Of a stretch of DNA of 64,000 nucleotides, positions 17,778 to 26,249 are shown one piece after another. The notes under the pieces were generated by a model that had not been told where the DNA came from, did not search any database, and saw nothing but the letters and a program-made list of their open reading frames with translations. Every line of letters starts with the position of its first letter. Within the stretch, counting starts at the first letter, position 1. The position numbers and the translations under genes are program-made. Location: assembly GCA_009877105.1 (NCBI GenBank), contig WXFD01000013.1, positions 62,001 through 126,000 on the forward strand. The letters are read 5' to 3'. Source of the DNA: Bacteroidales bacterium (GTDB lineage: Bacteria; Bacteroidota; Bacteroidia; Bacteroidales; VadinHA17).

Positions 17778-19115
17778 TCATGAATTTACCGGGAAAGAGA
17801 AAAAAAATTGCGTCCCTTTGCCAGGTTCTGATATAACTTTTATATCGATATTATGGAAATCGGCTATTGATTTGGTAATTGCAAGTCCCAAACCCATACT
17901 TTCAGTAGCCTGACCGGATGTGTTGCTGAAACGTGTGAAGAGTTTATCAAGCTGTTCACGTGACATTCCCCTTCCGGTATCACAGATGGAAACCTCAAAA
18001 CGCCCTGCGTTATCCCCTGCCATGATCACAATACTTCCTCCCCGCGGAGTATGCTTTACCGCGTTGTTTAAAACATTGAAAAGCATGGAAAAAAGCAGTG
18101 ACCTGTTTACTTTGCCAAATAAACCTGTCCCCTCACACTGAAGACTGATGCTTATTCCTCCGTCTTCCGCCAGGGGAGAAAGTTCACCGGTCACTTCCCT
18201 GATAAGTTCACAGAGTTCCACGTTCTCCTCTTTCAGATACTGACTGCTCTCCATGCGGGCAATCATCAGCATTGAATTCACCAGGGTCTTAAGCCGGTAG
18301 AGAATTCGTAGTGTTTCTTCAATACCTGCTTCAACTGAAGGATCGAGATTATTCCGCAAGAGAATGTTCTCAAGCTTGCCGCGTATCACCGAGACAGGAG
18401 TCATCAGCTCGTGCGATATGTTTACCGTTATCTCCTTCTCCTTTCTGAAGAGTTCGTCGATCTTTTTCATCATTTCCCTGAGGGTCCGGTCAAGCCGGGC
18501 AAAGTCGTCGGTTGTAGTAATAAGCGGTCCGGATGGATCAAATGAGTGAGAGGAGATCTTACCGAGCCTGCCGGTAATGATCCTCAACGGGCGAAGTATT
18601 CGTGCTGTATATAAAATATCAGAAATGAAGCTGACAAGAATGAATAAGACCAGAAATGCCAGAATGATGTTCCGTATGTTCCGTCCGGTCTTGGAGATAC
18701 TTGATAAACTCTTTCCAATTTCCAACAGGTAACATTCTCCGTCAATCCTGAGAGAGTAGTGAATCACCCGGTAATCAATGATTTCTTCATCAATCATCCT
18801 TTTGGTGACGTCAATAAAGTTCAATTCTTCACAGGTATCAACTCTTTCCAGACTGATATACTCCTCCTTTAAAATATTAAAACTGCCGAAGCCTCCTGCA
18901 GTATCAGAAACGATAAAGGGCTCAATACCTGTATCCGAGATAAGGCTGACCACTTCTTCCCTTTTGTTTACCAGCTCATTGTCGGTCTGCCGGATATTTA
19001 TCCGTTCGATGATAAAAGGAAGGAAACCGATGAACAAGGCGGAGAACACTACTTTGGAGAGCAGATTAAAAAGTGCAAGTTTTGTGCGGAGTTTCATCAT
19101 ACTCCCTGAGTTCAT
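17778..19115 (-). CDS. sensor histidine kinase of a two-component system
   Basis: 445 residues: transmembrane helix ~12-36, a ~110-residue periplasmic sensor region, second helix ~148-166, HAMP-like linker, then HisKA (H-box VNISHELMTPVSVI, phosphoacceptor His235) and HATPase with N-box (LNNAVKHTPRGG), DTGRGMS and GLGLAITKS. It overlaps the stop of the response-regulator gene by one base and is clearly its partner. An alternative start is the ATG at residue 6. The sensor domain is not recognised. The context suggests it watches the cell envelope and controls the outer-membrane and Arg-rich proteins of its own operon. Confidence 0.92.
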   Translation of the reverse strand: MNSGSMMKLRTKLALFNLLSKVVFSALFIGFLPFIIERINIRQTDNELVNKREEVVSLISDTGIEPFIVSDTAGGFGSFNILKEEYISLERVDTCEELNFIDVTKRMIDEEIIDYRVIHYSLRIDGECYLLEIGKSLSSISKTGRNIRNIILAFLVLFILVSFISDILYTARILRPLRIITGRLGKISSHSFDPSGPLITTTDDFARLDRTLREMMKKIDELFRKEKEITVNISHELMTPVSVIRGKLENILLRNNLDPSVEAGIEETLRILYRLKTLVNSMLMIARMESSQYLKEENVELCELIREVTGELSPLAEDGGISISLQCEGTGLFGKVNRSLLFSMLFNVLNNAVKHTPRGGSIVIMAGDNAGRFEVSICDTGRGMSREQLDKLFTRFSNTSGQATESMGLGLAITKSIADFHNIDIKVISEPGKGTQFFFSFPVNS

Positions 19116-19795
19116 TAATAGTCAGTGCTTATCCTGTAGCCCACTCCCCTGACGGTTTCCAGCCAGGGAGCAGGAGCGCGGACATTCAGTTTCTTCCGGA
19201 TATTCTTGATATGAACATCGATAAAATTGCTGTCGTACTGATCATCAAGCATATTTCCCCATATATGTTCGTAAAGCTGGTGTCTGGTAAGGACTTTGTT
19301 CCTGTTGATAGCCAGATAAAAAAGCAGGTCGAATTCCTTTTTTGTCATCTCAACTTCGTGGTTGTCGTGCATCAGTTTTCTTCCTGCCATTATCATTACA
19401 AATTCCCCGAGAGTAATATCAGGAGAGGGGATACTGAACTTTCTCCTGGCAACGGCCATAATGCGGGCATGGAGCTCAGGGAGTGCGAAAGGTTTTGGAA
19501 GATAGTCATCTGCACCTAGATCAAGCCCTTTTATCCTGTCTTCAACAGCACCACGGGCGGTGATTATTATAAAGGAGACATCTGCATTGTTCTTCTTAGC
19601 TTCTCTTATAAGATCAAGGCCGTCATAATCAGGAAGGCCAAGATCGAGCAGTACGAAATCATACAGGTTGACCGCGATTTTTTCAGAAGCTTCAGCCCCG
19701 TTATAAGCCATGTCACAAAGAAAATTCTCCCTTTTAAGGAAAATAGCGATCTCATTGGCCAGGCTTTTTTCATCTTCAACGATGAGGACATTCAT
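19115..19795 (-). CDS. OmpR/PhoB-family response regulator
   Basis: 226 residues: receiver domain 1-115 with acidic pocket VEDEK, phosphoacceptor Asp51 in LLDLGLPDYDGL, conserved Thr and Lys (ITARG, LPKPFAL), then a winged-helix DNA-binding domain (KEFDLLFYLAINRNKVLTRH, DVHIKNIRKKL, VRGVGYRI). Full length for the family. It lies between the outer-membrane protein gene (9 bp) and the kinase gene (1-bp overlap). The likely targets include this operon. Confidence 0.94.
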   Translation of the reverse strand: MNVLIVEDEKSLANEIAIFLKRENFLCDMAYNGAEASEKIAVNLYDFVLLDLGLPDYDGLDLIREAKKNNADVSFIIITARGAVEDRIKGLDLGADDYLPKPFALPELHARIMAVARRKFSIPSPDITLGEFVMIMAGRKLMHDNHEVEMTKKEFDLLFYLAINRNKVLTRHQLYEHIWGNMLDDQYDSNFIDVHIKNIRKKLNVRAPAPWLETVRGVGYRISTDY

Positions 19796-19804
19796 AATCC
19801 AAAG

Positions 19805-20716
19805 TTAGAAAATTTTGAGGAAGAGACTTGCCATAAACAGGAAACCTCCGGTACCGGATGAACCTTCCAGGGAATACAGCGGAATAACATAACCCGGCTC
19901 CAGCTCAATGGTGAAAAAGTCATAGCTGAAGGCTGCAGGAAATCCGAAATCTATTTCCATCAGACCAAAATATTCGTTGTAAGTGGTTACAGGAGATGGA
20001 TTTGATCCCTGTCTTTTTTTCCTCCAGGGCCTGAATCCCGGCGAAACGGTGGTTTCCTTAACATCGCCTGAAGTTTCAATGCTAACAACGGTCCCCGATA
20101 AAATATTGATGTAAGGGTCAAACGAGAAGAATGCTTTCCCTCCCGCAAAAGATGGAGTTTCAAAATATCTTGAATGTCTTGTTTGCAGATAAAACTGTTT
20201 ATCGCCGGAAAAAAGACTTCCGGCCGAAATTTTGGAATACAGTATTTTCCAGTCGAATCCCAGGGTTACATCGGCATAGGAAAAATTATCAAAAAGAGTA
20301 TCTCTCAGTGGTGCTGAGACATTGTACCGTGAAAAGCCTGCGCTTATATCGAACCATGAATTGAAGGTATGGTTAAAACTGAGGCCCAGGCTGTAAAAGG
20401 CTGTGAATGGAGAGAGTTTGTTGACTGTATAACCTGTAGCAGAGAAATAAATCTTGTCCATCAATCCGTATGAAACCGAGGCAAATCCGAAACCATGACC
20501 CTGTGACATGGTGGATCCGAGATACAACAGGTTGTTGCCGCCGCCTGTACCTGCATAGAAGGAATGCATACGGTTCTGTGCTGCAGTATCGGTTGCATTT
20601 TTATAAGCTGGCGGGGCAGACGGAGGTTGTGTCTGGGCATATACGGCAAGCGTCTGCAGTACGAGACTGCCGGCAAAGGTATATAACCGAATCCTGTTTC
20701 TAATCATGACATTCAT
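19805..20716 (-). CDS. outer-membrane beta-barrel-like protein
   Basis: 303 residues with a signal peptide (LVLQTLAVYAQ). The mature part is a series of amphipathic strands with alternating aromatic residues (GHGFGFASVSYGLMDKIYFSATGY, LSFNHTFNSWFDISAGFSRY) and ends in an aromatic residue (FLKIF), as barrel proteins do for BAM insertion. No family name is safe. Second gene of the leftward operon; 11 bp from the Arg-rich protein upstream and 9 bp from the response regulator downstream. It may be a channel or a sensor of the system. Confidence 0.65.
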   Translation of the reverse strand: MNVMIRNRIRLYTFAGSLVLQTLAVYAQTQPPSAPPAYKNATDTAAQNRMHSFYAGTGGGNNLLYLGSTMSQGHGFGFASVSYGLMDKIYFSATGYTVNKLSPFTAFYSLGLSFNHTFNSWFDISAGFSRYNVSAPLRDTLFDNFSYADVTLGFDWKILYSKISAGSLFSGDKQFYLQTRHSRYFETPSFAGGKAFFSFDPYINILSGTVVSIETSGDVKETTVSPGFRPWRKKRQGSNPSPVTTYNEYFGLMEIDFGFPAAFSYDFFTIELEPGYVIPLYSLEGSSGTGGFLFMASLFLKIF

Positions 20717-20727
20717 TCCTGTTATAC

Positions 20728-21147
20728 CTATCGCCTGCCGGGTCCTTTTGCACCTCCCGGTTTGCCTGCGCCTTTGGGGATTCTTGAACCAGATGGTCTT
20801 TCAACCGATGCCGGACGGGCTCCTCTGGCCCTGCTCCAGTCAGGTCTGGCTCCCCGGATCTTCTTTACTTCTCCGGCATTGGCTTCCCGTGGCTGTGATC
20901 CACCGCTATTTCCGGCCGATACCTTTGTCCGGTTGCCGGCCCGGCCATCCTGTCCCGCATGGTTCTGAGACCAGGTTTGATTTTGCCGGCCCGGACGCTC
21001 AGCTGCGCCTGTTTGTTCCTGAGTCTGACCCTCTTGCCGGACCATTACAGCTGTGTCCTGATGAACCCTGACTGCCTGTCCGTTCAGTAGAAATGAGGTC
21101 ACCGATATCGTGATTAGAAGCATAAGGATCTTTTTTGCCGTTTTCAT
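20728..21147 (-). CDS. exported Arg/Gly-rich low-complexity protein
   Basis: 139 residues: signal peptide (MKTAKKILMLLITISVTSF..NGQ), then a Gln/Gly/Arg/Pro-rich chain with repeated GARP- and RGAR-like pieces and the C-terminus AGKPGGAKGPGRR. It is disordered in appearance with a high positive charge. First gene of the five-gene operon; a TAATTTTG box (minus strand 21239-21232) lies ~85 bp upstream without a good -33 element. It is related in layout to the last gene of the operon (17227-17721), so two basic exported proteins bracket the two-component system and the barrel protein. Family unknown. Confidence 0.6.
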   Translation of the reverse strand: MKTAKKILMLLITISVTSFLLNGQAVRVHQDTAVMVRQEGQTQEQTGAAERPGRQNQTWSQNHAGQDGRAGNRTKVSAGNSGGSQPREANAGEVKKIRGARPDWSRARGARPASVERPSGSRIPKGAGKPGGAKGPGRR

Positions 21148-21325
21148 GGTAATTCTGCTCTTTAAACTACGAATTGTGTCAGAATATGTTTTAGCCCTGC
21201 CTGAATATCTGTCCGCAGATCATAAATACCACAAAATTAAACATACATCATGAAGAAATGATGAAATATGATCCTGCCTCACGGATGTTCTTAAATTATC
21301 CCGGAACCATAGATCCGGAAAAGTT

Positions 21326-22666
21326 TCACAGGCCAAATACCCAGGCAGCAATGGAGAAATAAATCCACACACCAACTATATCGGCTATTGAAGTTATAAG
21401 GGGTGCGCTTGCCGTGGCAGGGTCTAGTTTCAGTTTTGTAAAGACGAACGGAATAGTAAGGCCTATCAGGCTCCCGGCCATCACGGCAAGGATCATGGTA
21501 AGGGCAACAACAAGGATGATCTCGGGGGCCCTGACGCTTGCAATCAGGGAAACTCCGACAGCCATGGTTATGCCGAGCAGAAATGATACGATGAACTCCT
21601 TGCCCACAAGTCTGAACCAATGCTTCATTTCGACGTCTCCCACTGCAAGCGAACGGATCATCAGGGTCGCCGACTGTGAGCCAGCATTACCCCCGCTGGC
21701 AATCAGTAAAGGCAGGAAGAACATAAGTGACACCGTTGATTGTATTACATTCTCAAATCCGGCAATTGCAGCTCCTGAGAAAATGTTCATGAATACGAGT
21801 ATAGTCAGCCAGACTATCCGCTTCTGATACAGGAAAGGAATCCTGGCCTTCAGGGGGTCAATGATCACATCCTGGAAAGAACCGAACTTGTGAAAGTCCT
21901 CGGTTGCCTCCTCCTCCTCTATGTCCATGATATCATCGAAAGTTACGATGCCAAGAAGGATTCCCTCAGAATCAGTAACAGGCAAGGCAACCCGGTCATG
22001 ATCCTTAAAAACACGAATGGCTGATTCCTGGTCATCATATGCATTGAGAGAAACATAGCGGCTGTCAAGCAGATCCATTATTTTCTGGTCAGGATCTGCA
22101 AGTATTATTTCCCTGATCTTTATGTCATCTATCAGTTTCCATTTGTCATCAACCACATAAACCACGTTGAGGGTTTCGGAGTCATGGCCGAAGATCCTGA
22201 TGTGATCAAGAGTCTGGCCCACTGTAAAATGTGACTTGACAGCAACAAACTCGGGTGTCATGAGCCTCCCAATGCTTTCTTCGGGATAACCCAGCAGACT
22301 GACAGCTATCTTGCGTTCCTCGGGCGACAGCAGCTGAATAAGTTTCTGCGAAACTTCGCCGGGCAGCTCCTCGAAAAATGCAGTCCGGTCATCAGGATCA
22401 AGGTCGTTGAGCAGGGCCGACAGTTTGGTGGTGTTCCTTGCCAGTCCCTCGATTATCTGTTCCTGTTTATCATGCGAAAGGAGCTGAAAACTGTTCTTGG
22501 CCTGCTTCTTGGATAATAACCGGAAAACAACAATATCATCCTCGTCAGGCAATTCTTCAATAAGTCCGGCAATATCCAGATCTTCATATTCGGACAGTCT
22601 TTTTCGTAAAGTTTTCCACTCCTTGTTTTCAAGAAGTTCCCCGAATTCATCAATTAATTCTACCAT
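21326..22666 (-). CDS. mgtE: MgtE magnesium transporter
   Basis: 446 residues from the ATG at 22666, the usual MgtE start (MVELIDEFGELLENKEW); the frame runs 21 codons further but without family resemblance. The N domain (superhelical, ~1-120) is followed by tandem CBS domains (~125-250) with TFDDIMDIEEEEATEDF as the plug-helix region, and five transmembrane helices from ~280 with FLPLLIASGGNAGSQSATLMIR forming the pore. It imports Mg2+ and is gated by cytosolic Mg2+ on the CBS/N domains. No ykoK/M-box leader was seen upstream. Confidence 0.95.
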   Translation of the reverse strand: MVELIDEFGELLENKEWKTLRKRLSEYEDLDIAGLIEELPDEDDIVVFRLLSKKQAKNSFQLLSHDKQEQIIEGLARNTTKLSALLNDLDPDDRTAFFEELPGEVSQKLIQLLSPEERKIAVSLLGYPEESIGRLMTPEFVAVKSHFTVGQTLDHIRIFGHDSETLNVVYVVDDKWKLIDDIKIREIILADPDQKIMDLLDSRYVSLNAYDDQESAIRVFKDHDRVALPVTDSEGILLGIVTFDDIMDIEEEEATEDFHKFGSFQDVIIDPLKARIPFLYQKRIVWLTILVFMNIFSGAAIAGFENVIQSTVSLMFFLPLLIASGGNAGSQSATLMIRSLAVGDVEMKHWFRLVGKEFIVSFLLGITMAVGVSLIASVRAPEIILVVALTMILAVMAGSLIGLTIPFVFTKLKLDPATASAPLITSIADIVGVWIYFSIAAWVFGL

Positions 22667-23026
22667 GACTTGTTTCCATAATGTATTAGCCTGCAAGTAA
22701 TCTGTATATGGTCCCGGCGGAAATCCCAAACCCGTATCTGCCGGGGAAAAAACATTACGCCGGCATTTTATCAGCGAATCAACAAAAGTAACCTTTTTAT
22801 TCCTGCGGAAAAATCAATATTGCTGTTCTTTATTGTATGATTCATCACATGTTACAGCAAACCATTCTCATGATCCTGACAGCTGCCATCTGACAAATTT
22901 CAGCTTCTTACGGGACCAGAACCCTGAGCCTGTTCTACCGGGATGTTAATACAATCCGGATTCTGTGAATATCTCCCGGGGTCAGTCCGCGGCCATATCT
23001 TTATTTTTGCCTGTAAATTCATTTTT
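22667..23026. other. intergenic region between mgtE and the M15-like gene
   Basis: 360 bp between divergent genes. On the minus strand TACTTTTG (22790-22783) fits the -7 consensus for mgtE but the -33 element is poor. On the plus strand TATTTTTG (23002-23009) lies before the M15-like gene, again without a clear -33 box. No RNA motif recognised. Confidence 0.3.
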
Positions 23027-23722
23027 ATGAAAATCGGAAGAGTACGTCTGCGAAAAGAATACAGACGGAAAGTATGGTCTTTTTTCATAACGATCTTGCT
23101 ATTGTGCGCAATCTTTTTACCATATTCAAACAGGGCATTGATACTGAATTTTTTCAGCAGTAAATGCAGGAATTATCAGCAGGTTTACAGTAAAAAGCTG
23201 AACGACCGTATCGTTGATTATTCAGACAAGGCCAGGGCAAAGGGAATAGAGAAATGCTCTGATGCCGTTGATTTACGGAACAGGGTATCAGCCCGACAGC
23301 TCAGAAAGGTCAGTTCCGGCAGGTATTACAGGATTGAAAACATGACACACAGCTTTCCCTATCTTACATCAGACAGTAAAAGGCTGCTTGATGAGATTGG
23401 CAAAAGGTTCAGGAAGAAAACGGAAAAAGAAGGATTTCCCGGATCAAGGTTCGTCATAACATCAATGACACGCACGTCTGAGAATATCGCTGCCCTGGGA
23501 AAAGCGAACATAAATGCCTCTGCTGACAGCCCGCATCTGTACGGAAATGCCTTTGACATTTCCTATGCGCGTTTCCTGTTCAGAAAATATAAGGTTACGG
23601 ATTGTGATAAATGGTACATGAAGGAAGCTCTTGCAGAAATAATCTATGAATTGAAGCAGGAAAACAAATGCTGGGCCACATATGAAAGGCAGCAGGGCTG
23701 TTTCCACGTGGTATCAAGATGA
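23027..23722 (+). CDS. DUF5715-family, M15-peptidase-like exported protein
   Basis: 231 residues from the ATG at 23027 (MKIGRVRLRKEYRRK), followed by one hydrophobic segment (residues ~19-38) that is an anchor or signal. The C-terminal half has the metal-site pattern of D-Ala-D-Ala carboxypeptidase-type (M15) domains: SPHLYGNAFD (S.H..G.A.D) and a terminal CFHV. This fits DUF5715. It probably acts on peptidoglycan peptides in the periplasm. Two Cys pairs (..KCRNY.., ..KCSDA..) could form disulfides. The gene stands alone. Confidence 0.65.
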   Translation: MKIGRVRLRKEYRRKVWSFFITILLLCAIFLPYSNRALILNFFSSKCRNYQQVYSKKLNDRIVDYSDKARAKGIEKCSDAVDLRNRVSARQLRKVSSGRYYRIENMTHSFPYLTSDSKRLLDEIGKRFRKKTEKEGFPGSRFVITSMTRTSENIAALGKANINASADSPHLYGNAFDISYARFLFRKYKVTDCDKWYMKEALAEIIYELKQENKCWATYERQQGCFHVVSR

Positions 23723-23779
23723 AAAAATGAATATAATAGCCCCGGTAAAGTGCCATTGAACAGGATCATCGCATTGATT

Positions 23780-23802
23780 AACCTGACTCCGGCATTCAGG
23801 TT
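23780..23802. terminator. hairpin terminator between convergent genes
   Basis: AACCTGA (23780-23786) pairs with TCAGGTT (23796-23802) over a 9-base loop, followed by TTC. It sits between the M15-like gene (+) and larE (-). Confidence 0.4.
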
Positions 23803-23803
23803 T

Positions 23804-24604
23804 TCAGGTCAACGCTTCGTTCATTGATCCGGTCCGGTATCCGGTCAGATCTATAGCCACATATACAAAACCTGCGTTTCTGCATATCTTCGTCAGAACG
23901 TCGCGGCATTCCCAGGCCCTGTCCATTTCTTCTGGTCTGAATTCAAGCCTGGCCATATTATCGTGGCTCCTGATACGGAACTGGCTGAAGCCCAGATTCC
24001 TGAATTCCAGTTCGGCCACCGACAGCCTGTCGAGTTTTTCAATGGTGATTTTCTCCCCGTAAGGGAATCGTGATGCAAGGCAGGCATAGGATTGCTTGTT
24101 TGCCGTAGGCAGATTCAGGGCCTCGGAATAATACCTGATTTCTGCCTTGGTGAATCCGCATTCAGCCAGTGGTGAAATTACACCTTTCTCATTTTTCGCC
24201 CTGAGCCCTGGCCTGAAGTCTTTCAGATCTTCGGCATTGCTGCCGTCGAATATCACCTCATATCCTTCCTGCCGGGCAATGAATGAGATCTTCCCGAACA
24301 ATTCGCTTTTGCAGTAATAACACCTGTCAGGCGGGTTATCGGAATATCCGGGGATATCAATCTCTTCGGAAACGATCACCTTATGCTTTATATTCATCAT
24401 CGATGCAAGCGATCTGGCTTCCTCCAGCTCATAAAAAGGATATGTACTGGATGAGGCGGTTATCAGCATCAGCCTGTCGCCGTAAACATCTTTTGCCACC
24501 CGTGCCAGGAATGTGCTGTCCACCCCGCCTGAAAAGGCTATCACTGCACTCTTGTATTCACCCAGTTTATGCTTTAGTATATCAAGTTTATCTTGCGTTC
24601 CCAT
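23804..24604 (-). CDS. LarE-type ATP-dependent sulfur transferase
   Basis: 266 residues, full length for LarE, which makes the nickel-pincer nucleotide precursor by AMP activation of a carboxylate and sulfur transfer. The PP-loop SGGVDS is at 25-30. Cys175 (YACLASRFPYG) corresponds to the sacrificial Cys176 of the Lactobacillus enzyme, but a second pair, Cys95 and Cys98 (DRCYYCK), is also present. Three such cysteines are the mark of the [4Fe-4S]-type LarE that can act catalytically. larB and larC are not in the window. Cytoplasmic. Confidence 0.88.
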   Translation of the reverse strand: MGTQDKLDILKHKLGEYKSAVIAFSGGVDSTFLARVAKDVYGDRLMLITASSSTYPFYELEEARSLASMMNIKHKVIVSEEIDIPGYSDNPPDRCYYCKSELFGKISFIARQEGYEVIFDGSNAEDLKDFRPGLRAKNEKGVISPLAECGFTKAEIRYYSEALNLPTANKQSYACLASRFPYGEKITIEKLDRLSVAELEFRNLGFSQFRIRSHDNMARLEFRPEEMDRAWECRDVLTKICRNAGFVYVAIDLTGYRTGSMNEALT

Positions 24605-24633
24605 TGTCTTTAAAACTTATCAAACCATCATGT

Positions 24634-24662
24634 GAAAAACCTTTTCAAAACAAAGGTTTTTC
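24634..24662. terminator. strong symmetrical hairpin upstream of larE
   Basis: A perfect 11-bp stem GAAAAACCTTT / AAAGGTTTTTC with a 7-base loop. On the minus strand it ends in a T-run and lies between the GH20/ABC-remnant unit and larE, so it probably ends transcription of the former. Confidence 0.6.
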
Positions 24663-24894
24663 ATATAAGCATTTTTCAGCCCTTTTTGTTCAATAATCTT
24701 ACATGCCCTGGAGAAAAAACAGCATTTCAAGTTAAAAAATATCACATGTGGAACGCCGAAAAAAGAAGCGCTAAAAATCATTGCCGGATGGATCCGGAAA
24801 CTGTGGGCACTTCAGCCAGATCATTACATTTCCGCCTGAAAAGCCGGAACGCTAAATGAGAGTCCTGTTTAGTGCCAGTGCCAGGACTTTTCTG

Positions 24895-25014
24895 TCAATC
24901 GGGTCGGTGAAAGTCAAAAATCTCCCCGCGGAATATCTCGAAAGAAAGTCCGTCAACAGCTGTTATGCCGCCGTATCTCTTAATCAGGGAGTCAGCTATC
25001 AGGATCGGATTCAT
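24895..25014 (-). pseudogene. 5' remnant of an ABC-transporter ATPase gene
   Basis: A 39-codon frame starts at ATG 25014 in an ATGA overlap with the GH20 stop codon. Its product begins MNPILIADSLIKRYGGITAV and continues DGLSFEIFRGEIFDFHRPD, then stops. This matches the N-terminus of ABC ATPases (strand, A-loop region, AVDGLSFEI..GEIFGFLGPNG) but ends where the Walker A loop should begin, and no such loop follows in any frame I read. It is therefore a truncated relic. The overlap suggests that an intact ABC ATPase gene was once translationally coupled to the GH20 gene. Confidence 0.65.
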
Positions 25015-26141
25015 GGCTTCTTCTGCTCCAGCTCATTGATCCTGGTGTACAGAGCCTTGAAACCATCAGCCGGATTCCTTCTTCCGGCAGGACCGGCCGG
25101 CTGCTTACCGTAAAAAGCATCTATAAACTGGTCGGTGGATGACCAGACGGTCTGCATTATTCCGTAATACCTTGGTTTCATCTCACTGGTTGTGTTCGTC
25201 CTGAACCTTACAATATCTTCTGCCTGGGCAACGCTTGTTTCAGGCTTGTTCCCGGTGCAGGTGATAACGCGAAAGCCTTTCATGGCAAAATATACAGGAG
25301 TATGATCAGCCCTTTCATAATGCCAGTCGCATATCACTACATCCTTAGGGATCATGTCGACGGCCCTCCAGGTATAATTATAACTCCCTTCCCACAAGCC
25401 GATACCCGTGGTTTTTCCGTCAATAAGACGATCGCCCCATATCCAGAGTTCCCTGTTCTTCTTAGCCAGGTGATCCCGGATCCTGTTCACCTCCCCGGCA
25501 AAAAGCTCTGCCTTGTCAACGCCTGAACAACGGGGACATTTGTCATCGCCAAGGTAGAAAACTTCATCCATCCCTGCGTGAAACGCATCTGTCTCAAATA
25601 CGTCGCATATCTCATCTACAAGTGCGAAGATGACCTTATGCAGATCGGGATGAAGGGGGCAATAGCTCTTGCAATAAAGGTCGTCATCATTGGGCCACAC
25701 ATATTTCTCAGGCAGCCTGATATGAGGTGTCTCATCGAACTGGGGATACTTTTCCAGCAGTATGTTGGGTTTTTCCCTCCACGACTGGTGGCCAAGCAGG
25801 TTGATCTGCGGAATCACCCTGATCTTGTTTTTCCTGCAGGATGCAACGATTTTCTTCACGTCTTCCTTTGAAAGCATGGAAGGATCACTAAGCTCGGGAT
25901 GGCTTTCAAACTGGTAATTGAAATCCTTGTCACAAACAAAGAGAACTAGAGTGTTCACGCCGCGCGGGGCAAGTTCCCTGTCAATGAATTGCACGAAACG
26001 GTCCACCTCATGGCGTCGGGGTGAGGTACAGCTGAATCCCTTAACGGTAAAAACCTCATCAGGTGATGCCTGCGGGAAAACAAATGCATTCAGGCTTCCC
26101 GACATCACTAGAATCAAAGTTAGAATTAGTTGCTTTTTCAT
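25011..26141 (-). CDS. GH20-like exported beta-hexosaminidase-type enzyme
   Basis: 376 residues with a signal peptide (LILTLILVMSGSLNAF). The chain is a TIM barrel of GH20 type: VDRFVQFIDRELAPRGVNTL near the first helix, PQINLLGHQSWR near 115, and FHAGMDEVF with the Asp192-Glu193 pair expected to be the polarising Asp and acid Glu of GH20. The N-terminal accessory domain of classical hexosaminidases is absent. A CxxC (CPRC) follows at ~202. It would remove terminal N-acetylhexosamine residues. Its leader is a near copy of the one before the GH92-SGNH gene. Confidence 0.75.
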   Translation of the reverse strand: MKKQLILTLILVMSGSLNAFVFPQASPDEVFTVKGFSCTSPRRHEVDRFVQFIDRELAPRGVNTLVLFVCDKDFNYQFESHPELSDPSMLSKEDVKKIVASCRKNKIRVIPQINLLGHQSWREKPNILLEKYPQFDETPHIRLPEKYVWPNDDDLYCKSYCPLHPDLHKVIFALVDEICDVFETDAFHAGMDEVFYLGDDKCPRCSGVDKAELFAGEVNRIRDHLAKKNRELWIWGDRLIDGKTTGIGLWEGSYNYTWRAVDMIPKDVVICDWHYERADHTPVYFAMKGFRVITCTGNKPETSVAQAEDIVRFRTNTTSEMKPRYYGIMQTVWSSTDQFIDAFYGKQPAGPAGRRNPADGFKALYTRINELEQKKP

Positions 26142-26249
26142 CTGAAAATAAATTTATAAACTACTGAATATTAGATGGTTCATATGGAAGCCACATGAAT
26201 TTTATTTTCATACCTGTTTGTGATTTTGTATCATGAGGGTTTCATAGAT
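26142..26249 (-). promoter_or_regulatory. duplicated two-operator leader, copy B
   Basis: Reverse-complement partner of 5611-5715; 91 of 105 bases agree and both copies end at the start codon. Site 2 here (26179-26199) is a near-perfect palindrome with arms TTCATGTGG and CCATATGAA around CTT. Site 1 is 26231-26249. The centre-to-centre distance is 51 bp, identical to copy A, and site 2 lies 38 bases from the start codon in both. The end of the leader, TTTATTTTCAG before ATGAAAAA, is also shared. Confidence 0.7.

Noticed and set aside
22667..22940. possible Mg2+ riboswitch before mgtE
   Set aside because: The conserved GGCTCC-type core of the ykoK leader is not present on the minus strand.
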